From: a bacterium
GTDB taxonomy: Bacteria; Verrucomicrobiota; Verrucomicrobiae; Opitutales; Opitutaceae
Direction of reading: 5' to 3'
NCBI GenBank assembly: GCA_021780625.1
Contig: JAJXYI010000202.1
Location: 1-32,972 of the forward strand
Length of the DNA: 32,972 nucleotides
A program made the translations under genes and the position numbers. The notes below the pieces were generated by a model. The model saw nothing but the letters and a program-made list of their open reading frames with translations, was not told the origin of the DNA and made no database searches. Each line of letters starts with the position of its first letter. Within the stretch, counting starts at the first letter, position 1. Positions 17,427-24,788 of this stretch are shown piece after piece.

Positions 17427-18707
17427 ATGTCCACTCCCATCGATCCCCGCGAAGCCCTGGTCGCCACCATGCAGCGCATCTACCAGTACCGCATGACGAC
17501 CACATCGGGCGGAAACCTCTCCATCCGCGAACCCTCCGGCGACATTTGGATCACGCCGGCTAGGGTCGACAAGGGCGCGCTGGTGCCCGCCGACATCGTA
17601 CGAGTGAGGGACGACGGCAGATTGGAGGGACGACACCCCCCGTCATCGGAACTGCCGTTCCACAGGGAGATCTATCGTCGGCGACCGGACTTTGGCGCGA
17701 TCGTGCATGCGCATCCCGGAGCCCTCGTGGCGTTTTCGATTTGTAGACAACTGCCGGATACGCGCCTGCAATCGCACGTGCACCAGGTCTGCGGCCGGGT
17801 GGCGATGGCCCCCTATGCCTGTCCGGGCACCCAGGCCCTCGGGGACAATATCGCGGCGACCTTCGAGCAGGGGGCCGACTGCGTGCTGCTGGAGAATCAC
17901 GGCGTGGTGATCGGCGGGAGCGACCTGAAGGACGCCTTCCAGCGGTTTGAAACGCTCGAGTTTGCGGCGCAGACACTCGTCCGTGCTGCGATGCTCGGGC
18001 CGAAGCGGGTGCTGACTCCGGAGGCGCTGGCGATCGACACCATGCCGCACTTTGACGAACTTCCCGCGCGGCAGGAATCGCGACGGGAGCCGGAGTTGCG
18101 TGCGGCGATCTGCTCCTTTGTCCATCGCGCCTACCGGCAGCGCCTGCTGATCAGCACGGCGGGTGCATTTTCGGCACGCCTCGAGGGTACGGAGTTTCTT
18201 ATCACCCCCCGGCGCAGGGATCGGTTGGAGGTCCAACCCGATGGCCTCGTGAGGGTGAGCGGTCGGGCCTGCGTGGCGGACCTGCAGCCGAGCCGATCGG
18301 CGAGTCTGCATGCGGCCATCTACGCCCGTATCCCCGGCGTGGGGGCCGTCATCAATGCGCAGCCGGCGCATGCGTCTGCGTTCTGCGTCACGGACGCGAT
18401 CTTGAGCACGCACACCATTCCGGAGAGTTACGTCGTGTTGAACAACCCCCCGAAGCTCCCCTTCCTTCGCATCGTCGAGGACGCGGAATCGATCGCCGGA
18501 CAACTGTCGCTTGAGAAGACGCCGGTGCTGCTCATTGAGAACGAAGGAGCCGTGGTCATCGGACGCACTCCGCTCGAGGCCTTCGACCGCCTTGAAGTGC
18601 TGGAGGCGACTGCGGAAGCGCTCCTGCTCGCGCGGCCCCTGGGGAAAATCGTGCCCATGGGGGCGGCGGCCATCGACGAGCTTCGGCGCGTCTTCAAGCT
18701 CGCCTGA
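17427..18707 (+). CDS. Double-domain class II aldolase family protein (active N-terminal, degenerate C-terminal domain)
   Basis: A 426-residue protein built of two class II aldolase/adducin domains; family members such as FucA have one (~215 aa). The first half keeps the FucA-type residues: Glu75 (SSELPFH), His94 and His96 (VHAHPG) and His158 (ENHGVVIGG). In the second half the matching positions are Ser291, Asn310 and Gln312 (INAQPAHA) and Glu373 (ENEGAVVIG), so every metal ligand is lost. The first domain could cleave a ketose-1-phosphate to DHAP and lactaldehyde; the second may be structural or regulatory. No encapsulation helix is visible, so it is probably cytosolic. It precedes the DeoR regulator and lies 2 kb upstream of the shell genes, which already include another aldolase. 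Leader is C/T-rich without Shine-Dalgarno. Confidence 0.85.
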   Translation: MSTPIDPREALVATMQRIYQYRMTTTSGGNLSIREPSGDIWITPARVDKGALVPADIVRVRDDGRLEGRHPPSSELPFHREIYRRRPDFGAIVHAHPGALVAFSICRQLPDTRLQSHVHQVCGRVAMAPYACPGTQALGDNIAATFEQGADCVLLENHGVVIGGSDLKDAFQRFETLEFAAQTLVRAAMLGPKRVLTPEALAIDTMPHFDELPARQESRREPELRAAICSFVHRAYRQRLLISTAGAFSARLEGTEFLITPRRRDRLEVQPDGLVRVSGRACVADLQPSRSASLHAAIYARIPGVGAVINAQPAHASAFCVTDAILSTHTIPESYVVLNNPPKLPFLRIVEDAESIAGQLSLEKTPVLLIENEGAVVIGRTPLEAFDRLEVLEATAEALLLARPLGKIVPMGAAAIDELRRVFKLA

Positions 18708-18770
18708 AATCGCGCGGCCGGCGCTTCTGGGATTGATTCCGCCAGAGCACCGCGACCATTGTCCCGGGCC

Positions 18771-19553
18771 ATGCGTGTTCCCCTCCACATCGTCGAACGC
18801 CGCCGAGGACGCTTGCGCGACCTCATCCGCACCGATGGGTTTCTGCCGGTGGCTGAACTCAGCCGGCGACTTGGGGTTTCGGAGGTGACGGTGCGGCGGG
18901 ACCTGACGGCAGTGGCTGCGGACGGGCAGATCACCCGCACGCGCGGGGGTGCGCTGGCGGATTACAACACGACCTTCGCCTCGCTCGGACAACGTGCGCA
19001 CCGCGCACGTTCGGCGAAGGGGCGAATAGCGCAGGCCGCGTTGACGCACCTGCCTTCCAGCGGGGTGGTCTTTCTCGACGCCGGCACGACGGTTCAGGCG
19101 CTCGCTCGCCAACTGCTCCGCCGGCGCACGAGCGGGGAACTCACGATCGTGACCAACAGCCTGCCCGTGGCGAGCATCCTGGGCGGCGCCCGCGGCATCG
19201 AGCTGCACGTGCTCGGCGGACTCTTCCTCCACCGCCAGGCGGTCCTGCTCGGCCCCGAGTCCGTGCGCGCGCTCGCCGACTGGAAGTTCGACGCCTCGTT
19301 TCTGGGTGGAGAGGGGATGGACGCCGAGGGGATCACCAACTCCCACGCGAACCTCGCGCTCTTCCAACAGGCTGTGCTTCGCAGGTCGGCCGAGACCCTC
19401 TTCTGCCTGGATGCGACGAAGCTGTCGCGAGCCACCCCACATCGGGTGACAGGCTGGGACGGCCCGCTCACGCTCGTGACGGATGCCGCGCCGGCAGCCC
19501 TAGCGGGCGCCGGGATCAGCCTACCTTCCAGGAAGCTGATCGTGGCCCGCTGA
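18771..19553 (+). CDS. DeoR-family transcriptional repressor of the microcompartment operon
   Basis: A 260-residue protein. The N-terminal DeoR HTH spans residues ~8-60 (VAELSRRLGVSEVTVRRDL, then ITRTRGGAL). The DeoRC sensor domain contains the sugar-phosphate-site signature VFLDAGTTVQALARQL and IVTNSLPVASIL. DeoR repressors are usually released by phosphorylated sugars, here most likely a rhamnulose/fuculose phosphate or its product (inference). ATG 18771 is preferred over TTG 18759. It is 63 bp after the aldolase gene and directly upstream of the palindrome at 19609. A DeoR gene at this place is a known feature of PV-type BMC loci. Confidence 0.88.
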   Translation: MRVPLHIVERRRGRLRDLIRTDGFLPVAELSRRLGVSEVTVRRDLTAVAADGQITRTRGGALADYNTTFASLGQRAHRARSAKGRIAQAALTHLPSSGVVFLDAGTTVQALARQLLRRRTSGELTIVTNSLPVASILGGARGIELHVLGGLFLHRQAVLLGPESVRALADWKFDASFLGGEGMDAEGITNSHANLALFQQAVLRRSAETLFCLDATKLSRATPHRVTGWDGPLTLVTDAAPAALAGAGISLPSRKLIVAR

Positions 19554-19560
19554 GCGGGCC
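19544..19560 (+). repeat. Hairpin with the DeoR stop codon in its loop
   Basis: GGCCCGC (19544-19550) pairs perfectly with GCGGGCC (19554-19560). The three loop bases TGA are the DeoR stop codon. No T-tract follows. It may mark the end of the aldolase-DeoR transcript or cause pausing before the operator. Confidence 0.4.
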
Positions 19561-19593
19561 GGCCGGAGCGTCCAAAAACGAAAGAGATTCCGG

Positions 19594-19635
19594 TTGACTG
19601 GCCTGTTTTTATATGATCGAAACAGATCATATAAC
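19594..19635 (+). promoter_or_regulatory. Probable DeoR operator/promoter region of the BMC operon
   Basis: A perfect AT-rich palindrome, TTATATGATC (19609-19618) and GATCATATAA (19625-19634) with spacer GAAACA, stands out in GC-rich DNA 62 bp before the PduL start. A TTGACT element (19594-19599) lies 9 bp upstream. The palindrome itself carries TATGAT and TATAAC, but spacing to TTGACT (12 and 30 bp) is not standard, so the exact promoter is unclear. CGAAA occurs at 19579 and in the spacer at 19618; such direct repeats are reported for some DeoR operators. I found no second copy in the window. Confidence 0.65.
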
Positions 19636-19695
19636 TAAAACCGCCCGCTGGTTTCGGCCTTCCGTATCCGCCGTGCGGCTTTCCCTGAGACGACG

Positions 19696-20373
19696 ATGTC
19701 CCAAACCCCTTCCACCCCCCATCGCGCAGAGGTCGAGCATGTTGTCAGGCGGCTGTTGTACCAGCGCCTCAACCGTCCGGCTCCGCGTTCAGCGCTCTCG
19801 CCTCATCCGCTGGTGGTCAACGTCAGCGCCCGCCACTGCCACCTCACGGCGCAGGCGGTGGAGACGCTGTTTGGCAAGGGGCACGTGCTTCATCCCAGGA
19901 AGGCCCTGTATCAAGGCGGACAGTACGCCGCCGAGGAGGCCGTCACCCTGATCGGTCCGCGCAGCCGGATGATCTCCAATCTTCGCATCCTCGGACCCTG
20001 CCGCGACATCAACCAGGTGGAGCTGGCGTTTACGGACGCGATTTCCCTGGGCTTCGACGTTCCGGTGCGCGCGTCGGGCGATATCAAGGATACGCCCGGT
20101 TGCATGCTGATGGGTCCGGCGGGATTCCTGGAGCTTCCACAGGGCGTGATCCGCGCCGCTCCGCACGTGCACATGCACCCCGACGACGCAGCCTTTTACG
20201 GGGTCAAGGCCGGCGCCTACATGAAGTTGAGGATCGGTGGTCCGTGCGCGATGACCTTCGACCGCCTGCTGGCCCGCGTCTCCCCGGATTTCAAACTCGA
20301 GGTGCACATCGATACCGACGAGGGCAACGCCTGCGGCCTGGAGGCCGGCGTTTACTGCGAACTTCTGCCGTAA
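19696..20373 (+). CDS. pduL: BMC phosphate propanoyltransferase (PduL-type phosphotransacylase)
   Basis: A 225-residue protein of the PduL family. Metal-binding motifs are visible: His47 and His49 in NVSARHCHLT, and the His157/159/161 cluster in APHVHMHPDDA. Arg103 lies in GPCRDINQVE, near the phosphate/CoA site. It converts acyl-CoA and phosphate to acyl-phosphate and recycles CoA inside the shell; in this pathway the substrate would be lactyl-CoA. Residues ~11-25 (AEVEHVVRRLLYQRL) form an amphipathic helix typical of an encapsulation peptide. It is the first gene after the operator and leads the operon. Confidence 0.93.
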   Translation: MSQTPSTPHRAEVEHVVRRLLYQRLNRPAPRSALSPHPLVVNVSARHCHLTAQAVETLFGKGHVLHPRKALYQGGQYAAEEAVTLIGPRSRMISNLRILGPCRDINQVELAFTDAISLGFDVPVRASGDIKDTPGCMLMGPAGFLELPQGVIRAAPHVHMHPDDAAFYGVKAGAYMKLRIGGPCAMTFDRLLARVSPDFKLEVHIDTDEGNACGLEAGVYCELLP

Positions 20374-20436
20374 GGCTACCCCCTTTGCCCGTTCCTTTTC
20401 CAACCATCCATAACTCATCCACAACTCAAAACTCCC

Positions 20437-20706
20437 ATGAATGAATCTCTCGGAATGATAGAGACCAAGGGCTACGTCGGCTCCGTTGAGGCCAGCGACG
20501 CCATGGTCAAGGCGGCTGGCGTGACGCTGGCCCGCCAGATCCAAATCGGCGGCGGCCTGGTGACGGTCATCGTCAAGGGCGACATCGGCAGCGTGAAGGC
20601 AGCGGTGGAAGCCGGCGCCGATGCGGCCAAACGCGTGGGCGAGCTCGTCTGCGCTCACGTCATCGCCCGTCCCCACGCCGAACTGCTCAAGGCGTTTTCG
20701 CTCTGA
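20437..20706 (+). CDS. BMC-H shell protein 1
   Basis: An 89-residue single BMC domain, close in length and sequence to PduA ([20 protein letters not shown], then [17 protein letters not shown]). It forms hexamers that tile the shell facets. The pore loop is GGG (residues 38-40) where PduA has GSG. It ends shortly after the domain ([12 protein letters not shown]) with no extension. The leader is C/A-rich with no Shine-Dalgarno sequence. It is followed 28 bp later by a second BMC-H gene; strong expression is expected because hexamers outnumber other shell parts. Confidence 0.95.
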   Translation: MNESLGMIETKGYVGSVEASDAMVKAAGVTLARQIQIGGGLVTVIVKGDIGSVKAAVEAGADAAKRVGELVCAHVIARPHAELLKAFSL

Positions 20707-20734
20707 TCCCCCAACCCTCGAATCCTCTTTTCCC

Positions 20735-21016
20735 ATGGCACAAGAAGCTCTCGGAATGATTGAAACCAAAGGCCTGTGCGCTCTGCTCGAGGCCTCCGAC
20801 GCCGCCCTAAAGGCGGCCAACGTGACGATGACGGGCTATGAGGCCATCGGCTCGGGCAATGTGGCCGCGTTTTTCCGCGGTGACGTCGCCTCGCTGAAGG
20901 CCGCCATCGATGCCGGCGCCGAAGCGGCCAAGCGCGTCGGCGACGTGGTCGCGGTGCAGGTGATCCCGCGCCCGCACGAAGACCTCGCCGGTCTCGGCAA
21001 GTGGGCCGCGTCCTGA
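20735..21016 (+). CDS. BMC-H shell protein 2
   Basis: A 93-residue single BMC domain ([40 protein letters not shown]). The ATG at 20735 gives the canonical [11 protein letters not shown] start; the longer in-frame version reads through the end of BMC-H 1. The pore loop is GSG (residues 39-41), as in PduA, but the following strand ([10 protein letters not shown]) differs from paralogue 1, so pore surroundings are not equivalent. C-terminal tail [10 protein letters not shown] is short. A strong hairpin lies between this gene and the kinase gene. Confidence 0.95.
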   Translation: MAQEALGMIETKGLCALLEASDAALKAANVTMTGYEAIGSGNVAAFFRGDVASLKAAIDAGAEAAKRVGDVVAVQVIPRPHEDLAGLGKWAAS

Positions 21017-21037
21017 ATCGCGTCCATCCGATCTCCA

Positions 21038-21074
21038 GCGCCGTGTCGTAGCCGGAAAACGGTTACGACGGCGC
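21038..21074 (+). repeat. Stable intergenic hairpin after BMC-H 2
   Basis: GCGCCG (21038-21043) pairs with CGGCGC (21069-21074). After a 2-nt bulge TG, TCGTA (21046-21050) pairs with TACGA (21064-21068). A G-T wobble and CCG/CGG then close on loop GAAAA. It ends 14 bp before the acetate-kinase start. There is no T-run, so it is more likely an mRNA 3' protector, processing site or translation modulator than a terminator. Confidence 0.65.
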
Positions 21075-21088
21075 GCCCAACCCATCCC

Positions 21089-22279
21089 ATGCAGATTCTG
21101 GTCGCAAACCTGGGCTCCACTTCGTTCAAGTACCGGCTGTTCGCTCTCGAAGGCGACCAGCCCCGGTTGCTGACGCGGGGCGGAAGCGAGCGGGTGACGG
21201 ACTACGGCGCCGCGATCAGCCGCGCCCTGACCGAGCTTTCGGAGGACGGCCATCTGCGCGACGCCTCCGATCTCGCGGGCGTGGGTTTCAAGACAGTCCT
21301 GGGTGGCGAGATTTCGGGCTGCGTCTTCGCGGACGAGTCCGTGGAGCAGGCGCTGCGCGATACGGCCGACCTGGCTCCCGCCCACAATCCTCCCTATGCC
21401 GAGGGACTGCGGATTTTCCGCGAACGCCTCCCGGGCGTCCCGCGTATCGCCCTGTTCGAGACGGCCTTTTACCAGTGGATTTCCGACGCCGCACGACGGT
21501 ATGCGGTGCCCGAGGCATGGTTCAAGGCGGGCATCCGGCGCTACGGTTTCCACGGGGCGAGCCACAAATTCGTGGCGGAACGCTCCTCCGAGCTGCTGGG
21601 TCGGCAGGATGTCGCGGACGTGGCGAAGCGACTTTATCTCGACGGTCCCAAGGAGGTCGCGGGTGCACCGCTGCGCGTGATATCCTGCCACCTAGGCGGG
21701 TCGAGTTCCGTGACGGCTATACGCAACGGCGTCGCCATCGGCACGAGCATGGGTCTCAGCCCCCAGTCGGGCCTGCCTCAGAGCAACCGTGTGGGCGACC
21801 TCGACTCCGCAGCGATTCCCTGCGCGATTCGCAGGCTGGGCCTCACCCTTGAGCAGACGGAGAAACAGCTCGTCAAGGAAAGCGGCCTGCTCGGACTTTC
21901 CGGCGTGAGCAACGACCTGCGCGACATCAAGGCCGCAGCCGATGCCGGCAATCCGGGCGCGCAGCGGGCCATCGATGTCTTTGTGCACAGCATCCGGCAT
22001 TGGATCGGCGCCTTCTGGCTCGAACTCGGCGGATGCGACGCCCTGGTCTTCACGGCGGGCATCGGCGAAAACAACCCGTGGCTTCGCGAGGCGGTCTGCG
22101 CGGGACTTTCGGGGCTCGGGCTCCAGATTTCCCCTGCCCGCAATACGACGGCGCCAGCCGAGATCAATCTCGCGGCCTCGGACTCGGCGACGCGCGTGCT
22201 CGTGATTCCCGCGAACGAGGAACTCGTGGTCGCCCGCGAGGCGGCCCGCCTGCTCGGCTCGCTCAAGCCAGTCTCCTGA
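21089..22279 (+). CDS. ackA: Acetate kinase-family acyl kinase of the BMC locus
   Basis: A 396-residue member of the acetate kinase family (Methanosarcina AckA is 408). It converts acyl-phosphate and ADP to the acid and ATP; here lactyl-phosphate is the expected substrate. Seen motifs: NLGSTSFKY (N-terminal phosphate site), LAPAHNPP, RRYGFHGASHK, SNRVGDLD, FTAGIGEN and ANEELVVARE. Two active-site positions differ from the classic enzyme: Lys68 (GFKTVLGG) replaces Arg91 of HRVVHGG, and Glu124 (FETAFYQ) replaces Asp148 of FDTAFHQ. HLGGSSS replaces HLGNGSS. No encapsulation helix is visible, so it may be cytosolic. It is embedded between BMC-H genes. Confidence 0.9.
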   Translation: MQILVANLGSTSFKYRLFALEGDQPRLLTRGGSERVTDYGAAISRALTELSEDGHLRDASDLAGVGFKTVLGGEISGCVFADESVEQALRDTADLAPAHNPPYAEGLRIFRERLPGVPRIALFETAFYQWISDAARRYAVPEAWFKAGIRRYGFHGASHKFVAERSSELLGRQDVADVAKRLYLDGPKEVAGAPLRVISCHLGGSSSVTAIRNGVAIGTSMGLSPQSGLPQSNRVGDLDSAAIPCAIRRLGLTLEQTEKQLVKESGLLGLSGVSNDLRDIKAAADAGNPGAQRAIDVFVHSIRHWIGAFWLELGGCDALVFTAGIGENNPWLREAVCAGLSGLGLQISPARNTTAPAEINLAASDSATRVLVIPANEELVVAREAARLLGSLKPVS

Positions 22280-22321
22280 TTTTTTCAAACCCATCCCAAC
22301 ACCCTCAACGCTCAAATTCAT

Positions 22322-22618
22322 ATGGCACAATCCGCTCTTGGTCTTCTCGAAACGCGTGGTCTCACGGCGCTCGTTGCCGGCACCGACGCCATGCTCAAGT
22401 CCGCCAACGTCTCGCTCGTGGGCCCGATGAAACAGGTCGGCAACGCGATGGTGACCGCCATCGTGGTGGGCGACGTGGCCGCCGTGAAGGCCGCCACGGA
22501 AGCCGGTGCCGCCGCGGCCCGCGTCTATGGCGAGGTCCTCACGGTCCAGGTGATCGCCCGTCCCCACGAGGACATCGCCGCGATTCTCCCGAAGGCTCCC
22601 GCCCCGGCCAAGAAATAA
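22322..22618 (+). CDS. BMC-H shell protein 3
   Basis: A 98-residue single BMC domain ([40 protein letters not shown]). The pore loop reads KQVGNAMV (residues 37-44), one residue longer than PduA's KIGSGLV and without the second Gly. Its pore chemistry must differ from the two other hexamers. The tail is Ala/Pro/Lys-rich (KAPAPAKK). It lies 42 bp after the kinase gene, and a hairpin follows in the largest gap of the operon (123 bp). Confidence 0.95.
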   Translation: MAQSALGLLETRGLTALVAGTDAMLKSANVSLVGPMKQVGNAMVTAIVVGDVAAVKAATEAGAAAARVYGEVLTVQVIARPHEDIAAILPKAPAPAKK

Positions 22619-22636
22619 CGCCCGCGCGAACCCCGT

Positions 22637-22667
22637 CCGGCGGATGCCGCATCCGCGCGTCCGCCGG
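22637..22667 (+). repeat. Stable intergenic hairpin after BMC-H 3
   Basis: CCGGCGGA (22637-22644) pairs perfectly with TCCGCCGG (22660-22667); flanking CC/GG can extend it past a 2-nt bulge. An alternative stem GCGGAT/ATCCGC (22640-22645 with 22651-22656) competes with it. No T-tract follows. It sits 19 bp after the BMC-H 3 stop, before the first pentamer gene. Confidence 0.55.
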
Positions 22668-22741
22668 GGTGTTCCGTCCGATCGCGGGTCCGTCCGCGTT
22701 TCGTTGCCCTTCGCAAGCAAAATTCCAACACGCTGCCCGCC

Positions 22742-23041
22742 ATGTTCCTTGCCCGCGTCATAGGCTCCGTGGTCTCGTCCAAGAAGGACGAGTCCATGCA
22801 CGGCCGAAAGCTCCTCCTGCTTCGCCCGATGCTCGTCGACGAGGCGACCCCGTCGAAGTTCCGCGCCGGTACCAACACGATCGTCGCCGTGGACGCCCTC
22901 GGGGCCGGCATCGGCGATCTGGTGCTGTTCTGCCAGGGTAGCTCGGCCCGCCAGGCCGGAGGCATGAAATCCCTTCCCATCGACGCCGCCGTCATCGGCC
23001 TGGTCGATTCCGTCGAGGTGCTCGGCAAGCGCCTCGACTAA
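22742..23041 (+). CDS. BMC-P (EutN/CcmL-type) shell vertex protein 1
   Basis: A 99-residue EutN/CcmL-family protein (MFLARVIGSVVSSKKDESMH, GRKLLLLRP). It contains the conserved DALGAGIGDLVLFCQGSSAR segment and ends with GLVDSVEV. Pentamers of this family cap the vertices of the shell. It is the closest of the three pentamer paralogues here to canonical EutN/CcmL. It precedes the aldehyde dehydrogenase by 18 bp. Confidence 0.94.
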   Translation: MFLARVIGSVVSSKKDESMHGRKLLLLRPMLVDEATPSKFRAGTNTIVAVDALGAGIGDLVLFCQGSSARQAGGMKSLPIDAAVIGLVDSVEVLGKRLD

Positions 23042-23059
23042 CCTCCTTTCCCACCGTCC

Positions 23060-24508
23060 ATGTCCTCCGCTCCCGCAATCGACGAGGCACTGGTGCGCAG
23101 TGTCGTCGAGCAAGTCGTCAAGGCCTTCGGCCGCGGCCTCCCCTCGTCGCCCGCGCCCGCCGTCGTCAGCTCCAGCCGCCGTCCCGGCGTCTTTGCCGAC
23201 GCACTGTCGGCCTGCGCCGCCGCTCACGCGGCCTATCTCCAGCTCGCGTCCAAGGGCGTAGCCGCGCGGGCCAAGGTGGTCGAGATCGTGAAAACCCTCG
23301 CCTCCCAGAACGCGGAGGAGTGGGGCAGGTTCGAATTTGCCGAGACCAAGATCGGGCGCCTCGACCACAAGATCGAGAAGCTGCAGATCGTGAAACTCGT
23401 CCCCGGCGTCGAGTGGCTTCACCCGGACGCGCGCAGTGGCGATCACGGTATCACGCTGGAAGAATACACGCCCTTCGGCGTGATCGGCGCGATCCTGCCG
23501 ATGACGCATTCGATCCCGACGCTCTCGGGCAACATCATCAACATCGTCGCCGCGGGCAATTCAGTGGTGTTCAACCCGCACCCGGGTGGCGCGCGCTCCG
23601 CGGCGCTGGCCGTGGCGGCCTACAACGAGGCGATCAAGGCCGCGATCGGCATCGAGAACCTCGTATGCACGATCGAGCAGCCCTCCCTCGAATCCTTTGA
23701 TGCGCTGTGCAAGGCCCCCGAGGTCCGCGTGATCTGCGTCACCGGTGGCCCTGCAGTCGTCGCGGCCGCGATGAAATCCGGCAAACGCGCGATCTGCGCC
23801 GGCCCGGGCAATCCGCCGGTGCTCGTGGACGGCACCGGCTGCCTCGACAAGGCCGCGCGCGATATCATCCAGGGTGGCGCCTACGACAACAACCTGCTTT
23901 GCGTCGGCGAAAAGGAGGTCTTCGTCCTCGATTCGGTTGCGGACAAGCTGATGGCGGCGTTCTCCCGCAACGGCGGCCATGCGCTCAATGCGACCCAGCT
24001 GGCGCGCCTCACTTCAGTTGCCTTTTCGACCAAGGCCGACGCCGGCGGCTGCTCGCACCCGGTACTCAACCGCAGCTTCGTGGGGGTCGACGCCGAAGTG
24101 CTTGCCCAACACGCGGGAGCCAACGCCCCCGCGGGCACGCAGCTCCTCTTTGCGGAAACGGACGCCGACCACCCCTTCGTGATCGAGGAACAGATGATGC
24201 CCATGATCCCGATCGTGCGCGTGAAATCCGTCGAGGAAGGCATCGCCGCGGCGATCCGCGCCGAACACGGCTACAAACACTCGGCGATGATCCACTCCCT
24301 GAATGTGGAGCACATGACGATGATGGCCCGCGCTCTGGACACCACGGTGTTCGTGAAAAACGGACCCTGCGTGGCGGGCCTCGGCCTGGGCGGCGAGGGC
24401 TACCTCAGCTACTCCATCGCAACGACGACCGGCGAGGGCATCACGACCCCCAAAACCTTCACCCGCACGCGCCGCTGCGTGATGGTCGACAACCTTCGCA
24501 TCTACTAA
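23060..24508 (+). CDS. BMC CoA-acylating aldehyde dehydrogenase (PduP/EutE-like)
   Basis: A 482-residue protein of the PduP/EutE group. It oxidises an aldehyde to acyl-CoA with NAD+; in this locus L-lactaldehyde to lactyl-CoA is expected. Residues ~7-23 (IDEALVRSVVEQVVKAF) form an amphipathic helix, followed by a Pro/Ala/Ser-rich linker: a classic N-terminal encapsulation peptide. The catalytic Cys281 is in YDNNLLCVGEKEV. The cofactor region contains TPFGVIGAILPMTHSIPT and FNPHPGGARS. The C-terminal part carries KNGPCVAGLGLGGEGY and TRTRRCV. It lies between BMC-P 1 and BMC-P 2, which follows after 3 bp. Confidence 0.95.
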   Translation: MSSAPAIDEALVRSVVEQVVKAFGRGLPSSPAPAVVSSSRRPGVFADALSACAAAHAAYLQLASKGVAARAKVVEIVKTLASQNAEEWGRFEFAETKIGRLDHKIEKLQIVKLVPGVEWLHPDARSGDHGITLEEYTPFGVIGAILPMTHSIPTLSGNIINIVAAGNSVVFNPHPGGARSAALAVAAYNEAIKAAIGIENLVCTIEQPSLESFDALCKAPEVRVICVTGGPAVVAAAMKSGKRAICAGPGNPPVLVDGTGCLDKAARDIIQGGAYDNNLLCVGEKEVFVLDSVADKLMAAFSRNGGHALNATQLARLTSVAFSTKADAGGCSHPVLNRSFVGVDAEVLAQHAGANAPAGTQLLFAETDADHPFVIEEQMMPMIPIVRVKSVEEGIAAAIRAEHGYKHSAMIHSLNVEHMTMMARALDTTVFVKNGPCVAGLGLGGEGYLSYSIATTTGEGITTPKTFTRTRRCVMVDNLRIY

Positions 24509-24511
24509 GCC

Positions 24512-24778
24512 ATGGTCCACGCCCGCATCGACGGCACCATCGTGGCGGCGGCCTGCCACAAAAGCATGGAAGGCCACCGCACCGTGATCTGCCAACCGCT
24601 CGGTGCGGACGGCAGTGACGATGGCGCGCCGGTCCTGGCGATCGATCCTCTCGGCGCGGGCCTCCATCAGCTCGTGATTCTCTCGACGGACGGTTCCGCG
24701 ACCCGCGACTACGTAGGCGATCCAAAATCGCCGCTGCGCAACCTCATCCTCGGCATCGTCGACTCGGCGCAAACCTGA
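24512..24778 (+). CDS. BMC-P shell vertex protein 2
   Basis: An 88-residue EutN/CcmL-family protein (MVHARIDGTIVAAACHKSME, IDPLGAGLHQLVILSTDGSA, LILGIVDS). It is shorter and more divergent than BMC-P 1. It begins only 3 bp after the aldehyde-dehydrogenase stop, so translation is probably coupled. PV loci typically hold three BMC-P paralogues; their separate roles are unresolved. Confidence 0.92.
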   Translation: MVHARIDGTIVAAACHKSMEGHRTVICQPLGADGSDDGAPVLAIDPLGAGLHQLVILSTDGSATRDYVGDPKSPLRNLILGIVDSAQT

Positions 24779-24788
24779 GCCCACCCCC

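Noticed and set aside
17643..19442. 599-codon minus-strand open frame opposite the double aldolase and DeoR
   Set aside because: Shadow in high-GC DNA; low-complexity Arg/Gly/His-rich translation.
19594..19617. TTGACT with TATGAT as a sigma-70 promoter for pduL
   Set aside because: Spacing of 12 bp is too short for a standard promoter; kept only as part of the regulatory region.
21692..23509. 605-codon minus-strand open frame opposite AckA, BMC-H 3, BMC-P 1 and ALDH
   Set aside because: Antisense shadow of GC-rich coding sequence; composition is His/Asp/Gly/Arg-rich with no recognisable domain, and the plus-strand genes are certain.
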